Assembly (NCBI GenBank): GCA_964498125.1
Contig: CAZCGE010000055.1
Span: forward strand, 1 to 41,257
DNA: 41,257 bases
Reading direction: 5' to 3'
Origin: CAMDBL01 sp964498125
GTDB taxonomy: Bacteria > Pseudomonadota > Alphaproteobacteria > Rhizobiales > Hyphomicrobiaceae
Shown here: piece by piece, positions 8,303 through 17,111 of the stretch
How positions within the stretch are numbered: position 1 is the first letter of the stretch
Layout of the letters: every line of letters begins with the position of its first letter
Notes under the pieces: generated by a model
The model's database searches: none
What the model saw: only the letters and a program-made list of their open reading frames with translations
What the model was told of the DNA's origin: nothing
Position numbers and translations under genes: made by a program

Positions 8303-9222
8303 TGGCCGTGGCTGTCGAGACGCGGAGCCAGCGCAACCGGCGGCGTCGCCGCACGGAGCGCATCTTTCGCGTTGCCGGATTGATGGCAACGCTGGTCGGG
8401 CTGATCGTGCTGGGCGCATTGCTGGTCGATTTGCTCGTCAGCGGACTTCCGCGCCTGTCGTTGGATTTCCTGACGAACTTCCCGTCGCGGCGCGCGTCGC
8501 AGGCGGGCGTCCTTTCGGCGTGGGTCGGCTCGCTGCTGGTGATCCTCGTCACAGGTTTGATGGGCGTGCCGCTCGCCGTGGCGGCGGGCATCTATCTCGA
8601 GGCATACGCGCCAAAGAACCGACTGACCGACCTGATCGAGATCAACGTTGCCAATCTTGCCGGCGTGCCATCCATCATCTACGGCCTGCTCGCCCTCGGG
8701 CTACTGGTCTACGGGCTTGGAACGGGGCGCTCGATCTTCACGGCTGGAGTGACGCTGGCGTTGTTGATCCTGCCGATCATCATCGTGGCGACGCGCGAGG
8801 CGATCCGCTCGGTGCCAGCCCATCTGCGCGAAGCAGCGCTCGCCCTTGGCGCCACCGACTGGCAGGTCACACGCGACCACGTTCTGCCGGCAGCGTTGCC
8901 CGGCATCCTCACCGGCATTATCATCGGCATCTCCCGGGCCCTTGGGGAAACGGCGCCGCTGATCACCATCGGCGCGCTGACCTTCATCGCCTTCCTGCCG
9001 GCATCGCCGGTCCAGGACACATTCCCATTCGTCAATGCCAACTGGCTGTGGGATGGCTTCACCGTGCTGCCGATCCAGGCATTCAACTGGGTGTCGCGGC
9101 CGGGCAACGATTTCCAGGCCAATGCGGCGGCGGCCAGCATCGTGTTGCTTGCCCTCACGCTGGGCCTCAATGGCGTGGCGATCTGGCTGCGCGCGAGATT
9201 GCGCCGGAGGCTGCAATGGTAG
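8302..9222 (+). CDS. pstA: Phosphate ABC transporter permease PstA
   Basis: This 306-residue second membrane subunit of the phosphate importer has about six hydrophobic segments. The ATPase-contact loop reads L-R-E-A-A-L-A-L-G-A-T-D-W-Q, and the S-R-A-L-G-E-T-A-P-L segment is diagnostic of PstA. The N-terminus is unusually rich in arginine (R-N-R-R-R-R-R-T-E-R), as expected for a cytoplasmic end. It starts one base before the end of the pstC stop and overlaps the start of pstB by seven bases, so the whole unit is tightly packed. Confidence 0.94.
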   Translation: MAVAVETRSQRNRRRRRTERIFRVAGLMATLVGLIVLGALLVDLLVSGLPRLSLDFLTNFPSRRASQAGVLSAWVGSLLVILVTGLMGVPLAVAAGIYLEAYAPKNRLTDLIEINVANLAGVPSIIYGLLALGLLVYGLGTGRSIFTAGVTLALLILPIIIVATREAIRSVPAHLREAALALGATDWQVTRDHVLPAALPGILTGIIIGISRALGETAPLITIGALTFIAFLPASPVQDTFPFVNANWLWDGFTVLPIQAFNWVSRPGNDFQANAAAASIVLLALTLGLNGVAIWLRARLRRRLQW

Positions 9223-10064
9223 CAACAGCGTTGCGAGCCGCTGCGCCCGCACAGGATTCAATCATGGCAGTCGAGAACGTCGAAGCGTCAACCCGTGCGG
9301 CCGTCGGCGTGACCAAGATCACGGCGCGTGGCGTCGACGTGCATTACGGCGGCAAGCAGGCTCTGAACGGCGTGTCCGTCGATATTCCGATGCGGGCGGT
9401 CACGGCGTTCATTGGCCCCTCTGGCTGTGGCAAGTCGACGTTCTTGCGCTGCATCAATCGCATGAACGATACCATCGAGGGCTGCCGCGTCAGTGGCGAG
9501 CTTCGCATCGACGGACAGGACATCTATGCGCCCGGCGTCGACCCGGTGGAGTTGCGCGCGCGCGTCGGCATGGTGTTCCAGAAGCCCAATCCGTTCCCGA
9601 AGTCGATCTTCGACAACGTCGCCTACGGTCCGCGCATTCACGGCATGGCCCAGCACAAGTCGGAGCTGGAGGCGATCGTCACCCGCAGCCTGGAAAACGC
9701 CGGCCTGTGGGCGGAAGTGAAGGACCGGCTCGCCGAGCCGGCGATGGGGCTCTCCGGTGGCCAGCAGCAGCGGCTGTGCATCGCGCGAGCCATGGCCATC
9801 GATCCCGAGATCATGCTGATGGACGAGCCGTGCTCCGCCCTCGATCCGATCGCCACGGCCCGCATCGAGGTGCTGATCGAGGAACTGCGGCAGACCTACT
9901 GCATCGTTATCGTCACGCACTCGTTCGCACAGGCCGCCCGGATCTCGCAGCGCACGGCCTTCTTCCATCTGGGCGAGCTGATCGAGGTCGGCGAGACGGA
10001 GCAGATTTTCTCCGCCCCGCGCCAGCAGAAGACGCAGGACTACATCACCGGACGTTTCGGTTGA
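9216..10064 (+). CDS. pstB: Phosphate ABC transporter ATPase PstB
   Basis: This 282-residue nucleotide-binding subunit has Walker A G-P-S-G-C-G-K-S-T (residues 67-75), signature L-S-G-G-Q (179-183), Walker B I-M-L-M-D-E (199-204), and the PstB-typical F-Q-K-P-N-P-F-P-K-S-I in the Q-loop region. The start at 9216 is chosen because GGAGG ends five bases upstream, inside the end of pstA; an internal ATG at 9264 also fits the usual family length. It drives phosphate import through PstCA and is part of the PhoR signalling complex with PhoU. Confidence 0.95.
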   Translation: MVATALRAAAPAQDSIMAVENVEASTRAAVGVTKITARGVDVHYGGKQALNGVSVDIPMRAVTAFIGPSGCGKSTFLRCINRMNDTIEGCRVSGELRIDGQDIYAPGVDPVELRARVGMVFQKPNPFPKSIFDNVAYGPRIHGMAQHKSELEAIVTRSLENAGLWAEVKDRLAEPAMGLSGGQQQRLCIARAMAIDPEIMLMDEPCSALDPIATARIEVLIEELRQTYCIVIVTHSFAQAARISQRTAFFHLGELIEVGETEQIFSAPRQQKTQDYITGRFG

Positions 10065-10074
10065 GGAGGCACCC

Positions 10075-10791
10075 ATGACGAACCACATCGTCAAATCCTA
10101 CGACGCCGAGCTGTCCGAGCTCGATCGTCTGACATCGGAGATGGGCGGTCTGGCCGAGGCGCTGCTGCGCGATGCCTTCCAGGCGCTGGAGCGGCGCGAT
10201 CCCAAGCTCGCCGGGAAGGCGGTGGCCAATGACAGCGCCATCGACGCGCTGGAACGCCGCCTGCAGGATCGTGCAATCAACATGATCGCCAAGCGCCAGC
10301 CGATGGCCAACGACCTGCGCCACATCATGACCGTGCTCAAGATCGCCGGCGACCTGGAGCGCATCGGCGATCTGGCCAAGAACATCGCCAAACGGGCGCT
10401 GGCAATCGCCAACGAGAACCATCCTAAGCCGCTGATGGCCGGCCTTGGCCACATGAGCGAGCTCGCCGCGCGCCAACTCAAGGACGTGCTGGACGCCTTT
10501 GGCGCATCGGACGATGAGAAGGCGCTTGCCGTGCGCGGCGCCGACGCCAGCCTCGATGCGCTCTACAATTCCGTATTCCGCGAGCTGCTCACCTACATGA
10601 TGGAAGACCCACGCAACATCGGGCTGTGTACGCACCTCTTGTTCGGTGCCAAGAATATCGAGCGCATTGGCGACCACACGACCAATATCGCGGAGAACAT
10701 CCACTATCTGGTGACGGGCCACTTCCCGACCGACGATCGCGCCAAAAGCGACGATACCAGCTCGGTCCTGATCGGCAGGACCAAGGATTGA
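10075..10791 (+). CDS. phoU: Phosphate signalling regulator PhoU
   Basis: This 238-residue all-helical protein has two PhoU repeats. Each carries the metal-binding E/D-R-I-G-D motif: L-E-R-I-G-D-L-A-K-N-I near residues 95-105 and I-E-R-I-G-D-H-T-T-N-I near residues 198-208. A GAGGAGG ribosome site precedes the ATG. PhoU links PstB status to PhoR and keeps the regulon off when phosphate is plentiful. The gene sits ten bases after pstB and three bases before phoB, in the same operon. Confidence 0.95.
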   Translation: MTNHIVKSYDAELSELDRLTSEMGGLAEALLRDAFQALERRDPKLAGKAVANDSAIDALERRLQDRAINMIAKRQPMANDLRHIMTVLKIAGDLERIGDLAKNIAKRALAIANENHPKPLMAGLGHMSELAARQLKDVLDAFGASDDEKALAVRGADASLDALYNSVFRELLTYMMEDPRNIGLCTHLLFGAKNIERIGDHTTNIAENIHYLVTGHFPTDDRAKSDDTSSVLIGRTKD

Positions 10792-10794
10792 GCC

Positions 10795-11499
10795 ATGCCC
10801 GCACGCATTCTCCTGGTGGAAGACGACGCGGCGCTGGTCACGCTGCTCGACTACAATCTGAAGGCGGCCGGGCACGAGGTCCTGGCGGTCAACTCGGCGG
10901 AGGACGGTGCGCAAATGTTGGCCGGCTCCAGCTTCGACCTTGCGATTCTGGACTGGATGCTGCCCGACATGAGCGGCATCGAACTCTGTGCACGCCTGCG
11001 CCGCGCGGGCCGGCATCCCACGCTGCCCATCCTGATGCTGACCGCGCGTGGCGAGGAGGCCGACCGTGTCCGTGGCCTGGCGACCGGCGCCGACGATTAT
11101 GTCGTCAAGCCATTCTCGGTGCCTGAACTGCTGGCGCGGGTGGCGGCCCTGTTGCGTCGCGCATCTCCCGAACGGGTCAGCGACACACTCGCCCACGCCG
11201 GCATTGTGCTCGACCGCGCCGCGCATCGCGTGACGCGCGCCGGCCGCCAGATCACGCTTGGTCCCACCGAGTACCGCCTGCTCGAAGTCCTGCTCGAAAG
11301 TCCCGGCCGCGTGCTGTCGCGTGACCAGCTCCTCGACCGCGTCTGGGGTAATACCGCCGAGATCGACGAGCGCACTGTCGATGTGCACGTCGGGCGGCTG
11401 CGCAAGGCGCTGGTGCGCGGCAGCGAGGCCGACCCGATCCGGACGGTACGCGGGGCGGGGTATGTGCTGCAGGAGGCCGGGCGAGAAGACGATCCGTGA
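10795..11499 (+). CDS. phoB: Phosphate regulon response regulator PhoB
   Basis: This 234-residue OmpR-family regulator has a receiver domain (residues 1-120) with phospho-acceptor Asp53 in I-L-D-W-M-L-P-D, the acidic pair E9-D10 and Lys105 in V-K-P-F. The C-terminal winged helix (about 135-230) includes G-P-T-E-Y-R-L-L and R-T-V-D-V-H-V-G-R-L-R-K-A-L, the recognition helix of PhoB proteins. It is the last gene of the pst unit, so it is probably autoregulated through the Pho box at 6138. Its kinase PhoR is encoded at the other end of the cluster. Confidence 0.94.
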   Translation: MPARILLVEDDAALVTLLDYNLKAAGHEVLAVNSAEDGAQMLAGSSFDLAILDWMLPDMSGIELCARLRRAGRHPTLPILMLTARGEEADRVRGLATGADDYVVKPFSVPELLARVAALLRRASPERVSDTLAHAGIVLDRAAHRVTRAGRQITLGPTEYRLLEVLLESPGRVLSRDQLLDRVWGNTAEIDERTVDVHVGRLRKALVRGSEADPIRTVRGAGYVLQEAGREDDP

Positions 11500-11556
11500 T
11501 CTGATCCAGGTTTTTATCTGACGCTGACCAGCCCGATCCCCCGCCAGTATCCCATC

Positions 11557-12303
11557 TCAATCCGTGTGCTCGATGCGGCGCGCCAGCGCATCGGCGAGGC
11601 CCGTCGTGGCCTTGGGCCCCGGCCGGCGGAACGTGCCGGCGGTGGCCTTCTTCGGTTTTAGCGCGATCATTGCCTCGGCTTGTTTGACGGCGGCCTGCAC
11701 CTGATCAACCACCGGCACCGGGATGCGATCGCGCACTTTCTCGGCAAGCCCGGCCAGCGGTGCGCCGCCGAGCACGATGACGTCGGCGCCGGTCTCGGTG
11801 ATGGTGCGGTTGCATAACGCCACTAGAATGGCTTCCTTCTCCACTTGCACGTCGTCGATGGAGCGGAACGGTTCGTCGAGCATGCGCACGCCCGCGCAAC
11901 GACCGGTGAGCCCGTGCATCTCGACGCAGTCCTCGAACCAAGGCACGAGCGCGGTGGCGAACGTGACGATGGCGAAGCGGCGGCCGAGCATGCAGGCCGA
12001 CAGCATGGCCGCCTCCGCCATGCCGACGATGGGAATGTCGAACAGCTCACGCGCGCCAAGCAGGCCCGGATCGCCGAACGCGGCGATAATCGCGGCATCG
12101 GCCGAGCGATGATGCTCGGCCAGCATTTCCAAGGCCACGGCGCCGCCGATCTGGGCCTCCGCGCGCGTGGCGATATAGGGCACGCCGCGCGGCGCCGTCA
12201 GCGGGATCAGCGTCGTGCCAGCCGCGGCGGCCGTGCTGCCGACCTGATAGAGCCGGTCGGTGACGGTCTGGGTCGTATTCGGATTGAGCAGTAGGATGCG
12301 CAT
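11557..12303 (-). CDS. Asp/Glu/hydantoin racemase family protein
   Basis: This 248-residue protein of the Asp/Glu/hydantoin (allantoin) racemase family opens with M-R-I-L-L-L-N-P-N-T-T. In characterised racemases of the family two cysteines act as the acid/base pair. Here the corresponding loops read A-A-F-G-D-P-G (residues 74-80) and V-L-G-G-A-P-L-A-G (177-185), so both cysteines appear to be replaced by Ala and Gly. It may be a non-racemase member of the family. The start at 12303 is set by the N-terminal motif; the longer frame upstream overlaps the amidase. It lies five bases after the amidase gene and shares a unit with it and an MFS carrier, which suggests catabolism of an amide, hydantoin or ureide. 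Confidence 0.8.
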   Translation of the reverse strand: MRILLLNPNTTQTVTDRLYQVGSTAAAAGTTLIPLTAPRGVPYIATRAEAQIGGAVALEMLAEHHRSADAAIIAAFGDPGLLGARELFDIPIVGMAEAAMLSACMLGRRFAIVTFATALVPWFEDCVEMHGLTGRCAGVRMLDEPFRSIDDVQVEKEAILVALCNRTITETGADVIVLGGAPLAGLAEKVRDRIPVPVVDQVQAAVKQAEAMIALKPKKATAGTFRRPGPKATTGLADALARRIEHTD

Positions 12304-12308
12304 TTGAC

Positions 12309-13697
12309 TCAGCACCTCGGATAGTCGTTGAGATCGGTAAGGACGGTCTCGGCGGCGCGGGCCGCGGCCAGCACGCGATGATCGGCGCCACGCGGGCCAA
12401 TGATCTGCAGGCCAATCGGCAGGCCGTTGCTGGCTCGGCCGCAAGGGATCGAGATGGCGGGGGCAGTTGCGTGATTGATCAGCGGCGTGAACACCGCATG
12501 GCCACGTGGCGGCACGTCGACGCCGCCGATCTGCTTGGGCCCAAGCTCGGTCCATGGCCAGGCTGTGCACGGCACCGTCGGGGCAAGCAGGAGATCATGA
12601 TCGGCAAAGAACGCAGCCAGCGCGCGTCGGACGAGCAAACTGGTTTCGAGCGCCTGGGCAACCTCGGGACCGGTGAAGGCCAGGCCACGCTCGATCTGGG
12701 CGGCGAGATCAGGATCGAGACGCGAGGGATCGGCCCGCCAGACTGCGCCATGCAGCGCGGCAAGGCCAGCCTGCTGCAAGGGCATCAGTCCGGCTTCAGC
12801 GGCATCGGCGGGCCACACTGGGTCGGCGGCGCGGACCTTCCAGCCGGCTTTGCCGAGGCGATCGACGCCGGCCGCAATCGCCGCCGCCACATCGGGTTCC
12901 ACGGGGACAGACAGTCCGAGCGTTGGGCTCCAGGCGATGCGCAATCGAGCCAGATCGAGCGCCGCCGATGGGGCAACGGTTGCCGACTCGGGATCGCGGG
13001 GGTCCGGCCCGACCAAGGCCGCGAACATGACCTGGACGTCGCTCACGGTGCGTCCCATCGGCGCCAGGACCGAGACGCCCCAGAACGGCTCGGCAAAGCC
13101 CGGCCCGTAGGCAATCGCCCCCAGCGACGGCTTGAAGCCGACAATACCAGTATGTGCGGGCGGGCGCCGGCTGGAGCCGCCGGCATCGGTGCCGAGCGCG
13201 ATCGGGGCGAAATTCGCTGCCAACGCCGCCGCATTGCCGCCCGACGAGCCACCAGGGGTCAGTGCCGGATTCATCGGGTGGCGCGTCGGCCCGAACAGCG
13301 GATTGGCCGTCACACCTTTTGCCGCGAACTCCGAGCAATTGCCGATGCCGATGATGACGGCGCCGGCACGCCGCAAACGCTCGACGCCGATGGCGTCGGC
13401 TGGCGCGATATGCTCGGCGAACAGTCTCGAGCCCTGCGCTATCCGGCGGCCAGCGACCCAGATGTTGTCCTTGACGACGACCGGCACGCCGGCCAGGGCC
13501 ATGTGCTCGCCCCCGGCGACCCGTCGCGCCACGGCCTGCGCCTCCGCGCGTGCCGCGCCAGCGTCGAACCGCACCAGCGCGTTGAGTGCGGGGTTCATCG
13601 CCTCGATGCGGGCAATGAAGGCATCCGTCACGGCCTCGACGGACAACGCGCCGGTATTGACCCGTGCAGCGATCGTCGTGACATCCAGGTCGATCAT
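12309..13697 (-). CDS. Amidase signature family hydrolase (first)
   Basis: This 462-residue enzyme has the Ser-cisSer-Lys triad at the expected spacing: Lys76 in V-V-V-K-D-N, Ser151 in P-G-G-S-S-G-G and nucleophile Ser175 in D-A-G-G-S-S-R. There is no signal peptide, so it is cytoplasmic. The nucleophile motif G-G-S-S-R-R-P differs slightly from the usual G-G-S-I-R-x-P. It overlaps the MFS gene by four bases and is followed by the racemase-family gene. The substrate is unknown; by context it is a small amide or ureide brought in by the MFS carrier. GatA is unlikely, because no gatB or gatC is nearby. Confidence 0.85.
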   Translation of the reverse strand: MIDLDVTTIAARVNTGALSVEAVTDAFIARIEAMNPALNALVRFDAGAARAEAQAVARRVAGGEHMALAGVPVVVKDNIWVAGRRIAQGSRLFAEHIAPADAIGVERLRRAGAVIIGIGNCSEFAAKGVTANPLFGPTRHPMNPALTPGGSSGGNAAALAANFAPIALGTDAGGSSRRPPAHTGIVGFKPSLGAIAYGPGFAEPFWGVSVLAPMGRTVSDVQVMFAALVGPDPRDPESATVAPSAALDLARLRIAWSPTLGLSVPVEPDVAAAIAAGVDRLGKAGWKVRAADPVWPADAAEAGLMPLQQAGLAALHGAVWRADPSRLDPDLAAQIERGLAFTGPEVAQALETSLLVRRALAAFFADHDLLLAPTVPCTAWPWTELGPKQIGGVDVPPRGHAVFTPLINHATAPAISIPCGRASNGLPIGLQIIGPRGADHRVLAAARAAETVLTDLNDYPRC

Positions 13698-14875
13698 CGG
13701 CGTCCTCCGAACAGCACGAGGGTCGCGAGCAGAGTCGTTGCGCCCACGACCGCATAGCTGAGCGACAATGTGCCGATCCCGGCCAGAGTGGCAACCACGG
13801 CCGGACCGATCAGCAAACCCGTGTAGCTGGCCATCAGCACGGCGCCCGTCGCCTCCGCCACGCGGCCCTCCGGCGCCAGCCGCGCCACCTCGGCGAGGAA
13901 TACGCCGTTCCAGCCGCTGGCGGTGAGACCCAGCAGGAAGGCGACCAGTCCCATCACGGGCAAAGGCCAGTCGGGCCGGGTCAGCGCCAGCAGCACGGCG
14001 CATACAGACATGGCGAGTCCAAGACCGACTAGGACTTTGCCGGCCGATCCAATGCGCATGGCGACGACGCCCCATGTCAATCGGCCGACAAGGCCGCCGC
14101 CCTGCGCGATCGCCAGCAGCAGGCCGGCGGTAATATGCGGCAGGCCCAGCACTTGCACGGCATAGGTGACGAAGAATGCGTTGAGTGCCATCTGCATCGC
14201 CGAGAACGGCATCGAGGCAACGGCGAGACGCGCCAACGGCGGGCTGCGCGCGATCAATCGCAAGGCGCCCATGACGTCGAGGCGTTGGCCCGCGCCGCGC
14301 ACCTGTGGATCGTAACCGGGCCGCAACGCAAGGAAGATCGTCAGGGCGGCGATGGCGAGAGCGACGATCAGCGCGAAGCCGCTCAGCGGGGAAAAAACCG
14401 CGATCAGCGGCAGCGACAACGAGCCGAGCATCGCCCCGATCTGGTTGCCGGTCTGGCGGATCGAGAAGATCAACGGCCGCTGCTCGGGCCGTGCGAGCCG
14501 CGCCAGCAGCGTCGAACTGGCCGGTGTCTCGGGCCCGAACGCCAGCCCCAGCAGCACACCGGCCACGATCAGCGCCGGCAGCGTGCCGATTGCGGCCACG
14601 GCCATGGCAAGGGCGACGGCCAGCGCACACAAGGCGGCGACCGCGAACGGGCCAAGGCGCGCGGCCAAGAGACCGCCGTAAACCGACGTCGCCGCGCCGA
14701 CCGCGAACACGGCCGTGGTGAAGGCGCCAACCTCACGTTCGGCGATGCCGAGCTTCGGCGCCAGCACACCCGGCGCGAACAAGGCGATGGCGACGAGTGC
14801 CTGCAGCCCCGTCATGGCGGCGAGCGCGGGCCAGAGCGGGGGCGGGCTTGCCGTCAGCTGGTTGCTCGCTATCAT
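13694..14875 (-). CDS. MFS transporter
   Basis: This 393-residue integral membrane protein has about 12 hydrophobic segments, the length and pattern of the major facilitator superfamily. A motif-A-like loop is visible as G-G-L-L-A-A-R-L-G-P after the second segment, and the two halves are joined by a polar loop near residues 190-205. It is the first gene of a three-gene minus-strand unit (MFS-amidase-racemase family) and diverges from the HIU-hydrolase-like gene, with only 26 bases between the two start codons. The likely role is uptake of the substrate of the two enzymes, which is inference from context. Confidence 0.85.
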   Translation of the reverse strand: MIASNQLTASPPPLWPALAAMTGLQALVAIALFAPGVLAPKLGIAEREVGAFTTAVFAVGAATSVYGGLLAARLGPFAVAALCALAVALAMAVAAIGTLPALIVAGVLLGLAFGPETPASSTLLARLARPEQRPLIFSIRQTGNQIGAMLGSLSLPLIAVFSPLSGFALIVALAIAALTIFLALRPGYDPQVRGAGQRLDVMGALRLIARSPPLARLAVASMPFSAMQMALNAFFVTYAVQVLGLPHITAGLLLAIAQGGGLVGRLTWGVVAMRIGSAGKVLVGLGLAMSVCAVLLALTRPDWPLPVMGLVAFLLGLTASGWNGVFLAEVARLAPEGRVAEATGAVLMASYTGLLIGPAVVATLAGIGTLSLSYAVVGATTLLATLVLFGGRR

Positions 14876-14901
14876 CTGGCTGGCCCACAGGAGAACCGCC
14901 C

Positions 14902-15249
14902 ATGCCCGGCCTTTCCATTCACGTCGTCGATGTCACGCGCGGCCTGCCGGCGGAGGGCATGCGGATCGAGGTGTTCGCGTTGACGCCCGACCGGCGCCTG
15001 CTTGCGGCGGGTATGCTCGCCCGCTCCGGCGCCCTCGATCATGGCATCAGCCGTGAGCGACTGGCGATCGGCACGTATGAAGTCGCCTTTCATGCCGGGG
15101 CCTTTTTCAAATCCGCCGGCGTGGCGCAGTCCGAGCCGCCGTTCCTCGATGTCGTGCCGTTCCGCTTCCAAATCGCCGATTCCGAGCAGCACTATCACCT
15201 GCCGATGAAAATGACGCCGTGGGGCTTCTCGCTCTATCGCGGCAGCTGA
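14902..15249 (+). CDS. Transthyretin-like protein, hydroxyisourate hydrolase family
   Basis: This 115-residue protein has the two end signatures of 5-hydroxyisourate hydrolase: I-H-V-V-D-V-T-R-G near the start (His7) and the C-terminal tetrapeptide Y-R-G-S, with H-Y-H (His97/His99) before it. The middle motif of classical enzymes (T-N-x-D-G-R, carrying a catalytic Arg) is not found; the matching stretch reads S-G-A-L-D-H-G. It may be a divergent HIU hydrolase or a paralogue with another substrate. AGGAG precedes the ATG. Divergence from the MFS-amidase-racemase unit is consistent with a purine or ureide degradation cluster. Confidence 0.75.
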   Translation: MPGLSIHVVDVTRGLPAEGMRIEVFALTPDRRLLAAGMLARSGALDHGISRERLAIGTYEVAFHAGAFFKSAGVAQSEPPFLDVVPFRFQIADSEQHYHLPMKMTPWGFSLYRGS

Positions 15250-15263
15250 GGCGGTCCGGTCGC

Positions 15264-16076
15264 TCACCTCAGCCGCCGCGACAGATCGGCGACGCGCTCC
15301 ATGACCAGCATCAGCACCAGCGTCACCGCGATCATCACGCCGGACACCGCGGCGATGGTCACGTCGAGCTTGCCTTCCAGGTCCTGCCACATGCGGATCG
15401 GCAGCATGTCGGTGTTGGCATCGCGCAGGAACAGCGACACCGGCACGTTGTCGAACGACGACATGAAGGCGATGAAGGCGCCCGCCATGATGCCGGGCCG
15501 GATCAGCGGCAGGGTCACGCGGCGGAACGTCATGAACTTGGAGGCGCCAAGGCTTGCCGAGCTCTCCAGCAGCGCCGGGTTGAGCTGGGCCAGCGCCGCC
15601 ACCGTCGTGCGCAGGACATAGGGTACACAGACGATAGTGTGGCCGATGACCAGCGTCAGCGGCGATACCGGCAGACCCACCAGCGAGAAGAACATCAGCG
15701 CGGAAAGCCCCAGCGCCAAGGCCGGCAGCACCAAGGGCGACATGAAGAAACTGTCGAGCACGCGCGCCATGATGCGTTCCGACCGGGCAATGGCGAGCGC
15801 GGCGCCGACGCCGAGGCCCACCGAGAGGACTGTCGTCCAAAATGCCACCGTGAGACTGTTGGTGGCCGCAAAATGCAGTTGCCAGGCATCCAGCAGTTCG
15901 CCGTACCATTTCAGCGAGTAACCCGGCGGCGGGAAGCGCAGCGAGAAGCCTGATGTGAAGGAGACGACGACCACAACCACGGTCGGCATGACGAGCAGCA
16001 GGAAGCAGAGGCCGAACAACCCCCACATGACCACCTTGAAGGTGGCCGCCTCAATTCCCTCGCGACGCCTGCTCAT
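15264..16076 (-). CDS. ABC transporter permease, PotC-like
   Basis: This 270-residue inner-membrane permease has about six hydrophobic segments. The ATPase-contact EAA loop reads L-E-S-S-A-S-L-G-A-S-K-F-M-T-F, followed by V-T-L-P-L-I-R-P-G-I, as in PotC-type subunits of polyamine importers. It is the last gene of the four-gene minus-strand operon ATPase, binding protein, permease, permease, and begins nine bases after the first permease. The substrate class (spermidine/putrescine-like) rests on family resemblance only. Confidence 0.88.
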   Translation of the reverse strand: MSRRREGIEAATFKVVMWGLFGLCFLLLVMPTVVVVVVSFTSGFSLRFPPPGYSLKWYGELLDAWQLHFAATNSLTVAFWTTVLSVGLGVGAALAIARSERIMARVLDSFFMSPLVLPALALGLSALMFFSLVGLPVSPLTLVIGHTIVCVPYVLRTTVAALAQLNPALLESSASLGASKFMTFRRVTLPLIRPGIMAGAFIAFMSSFDNVPVSLFLRDANTDMLPIRMWQDLEGKLDVTIAAVSGVMIAVTLVLMLVMERVADLSRRLR

Positions 16077-16085
16077 GGCCAGACC

Positions 16086-16946
16086 TCACGCATGGGCGTA
16101 GCCTTTGGTGAGACGCCCGAGCACGTTGAACAGCGACACGACACCCAACACCGCGATCAGGAAGATGATCGAGATCGCGGCCGCGAAGGGCCAATTGCTC
16201 AGCGTCGTCGCCTGCTGATAGAGGTACATCGGCATGAACAGCATCTGCCCGCCGCCGACCAGCGACTGCGTGATGAAGGCGGTCATGGCCGCGGCATAAG
16301 TCAGCAGGCAGCCGGCAATGATGCCGGGCAGTGTCAATGGCAGCGTCACCTTGAAGAATGTGCGCCACTGGCCAGCGCCGAGGGCCAAAGACGCATCGAA
16401 CAGGTTGGGATCGAGGCGCGACAGGGCGGTGATCAGGGGCAGCACCATCAATGGCATCTGCACCTGCGCCAGCGCCACGACCATGCCGGTTTCCGTGTAC
16501 AGCAGGCGCAGCGGGCTGTCGATCAGACCGAGCGAGAGCAGCGCGTTGTTGATGATGCCCTGCCGGCCAAGGATGACAATCCAGGCGAAGGTGCGCACCA
16601 CGACGCTGGTCAGCAGCGGCAGCAGGATGACCAGGATCAGCAGCGTCTGCGCCCCTCGCGGCGCGCGCAGGTAGGCCCACGCCATCGGCAGGCCGAGAAC
16701 CAGGCACAGCGCCGTCACCTGCACACCGATCCACAGCGTGTGGGCGAGCACCTTGAGCGAGAACGGATCGAGCAGGAATTTGGCGTATTGCGTCAGGCCC
16801 ATCCGCGCCATCGACGGGTCGGTGTGTAGGCTGACGAAGACCAGGATCAGCAGCGGCGCCACGAAAAAGGCGACAAAGAACAGCCCCAGCGGCAAGGCTA
16901 ACCAGATGTCGTCGGTGGTGGTGCTGGCGGCGGGGCGGGTGGCCAT
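16086..16946 (-). CDS. ABC transporter permease, PotB-like
   Basis: This 286-residue permease has six predicted membrane segments. The EAA loop reads D-A-S-L-A-L-G-A-G-Q-W-R-T-F, followed by V-T-L-P-L-T-L-P-G-I. The stretch P-L-L-T-S-V-V-V-R-T-F-A-W is typical of PotB-type subunits. It pairs with the PotC-like gene downstream. Upstream it is separated from the binding-protein gene by the structured repeat at 16958-17107. Confidence 0.88.
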   Translation of the reverse strand: MATRPAASTTTDDIWLALPLGLFFVAFFVAPLLILVFVSLHTDPSMARMGLTQYAKFLLDPFSLKVLAHTLWIGVQVTALCLVLGLPMAWAYLRAPRGAQTLLILVILLPLLTSVVVRTFAWIVILGRQGIINNALLSLGLIDSPLRLLYTETGMVVALAQVQMPLMVLPLITALSRLDPNLFDASLALGAGQWRTFFKVTLPLTLPGIIAGCLLTYAAAMTAFITQSLVGGGQMLFMPMYLYQQATTLSNWPFAAAISIIFLIAVLGVVSLFNVLGRLTKGYAHA

Positions 16947-16957
16947 GGGGCTGTTCC

Positions 16958-17107
16958 CCCTCTCCTCGTGCGGCGCAGCGGAACGGGGAGAGGGTCGGGG
17001 TGAGGGGCAGAAGCTGGCACAGACGGGGTGCCGGGCGGCTGGCGTAGTGTGTGTGGCCGCCCCTCACCCCGCCCCTCTCCCCATCGCAAAGGGCGATGGG
17101 GAGAGGG
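16958..17107. repeat. Structured intergenic repeat, copy 2 (binding protein-permease)
   Basis: Same family as the element at 7253-7375. A 15-base perfect hairpin (17073-17087 with 17093-17107) has the same arm as copy 1, apart from one changed base pair at its loop end. The middle stem CGGGGTGAGGGGC (16996-17008) pairs with 17059-17071. The first hairpin has eight clear pairs (16958-16965 with 16987-16994) and a larger loop than in copy 1. It fills almost the whole gap between the two ABC transporter genes. Confidence 0.85.
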
Positions 17108-17111
17108 AGCA

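Noticed and set aside
8520..10064. Apparent pstA-pstB fusion frame
   Set aside because: The upstream part is a shifted reading of pstA. A strong GGAGG site marks the pstB start at 9216.
12309..14630. Apparent 773-residue fusion upstream of the first amidase
   Set aside because: The extra part is an out-of-frame reading of the MFS gene, which has its own clear frame ending at 13694 with an ATGA overlap.
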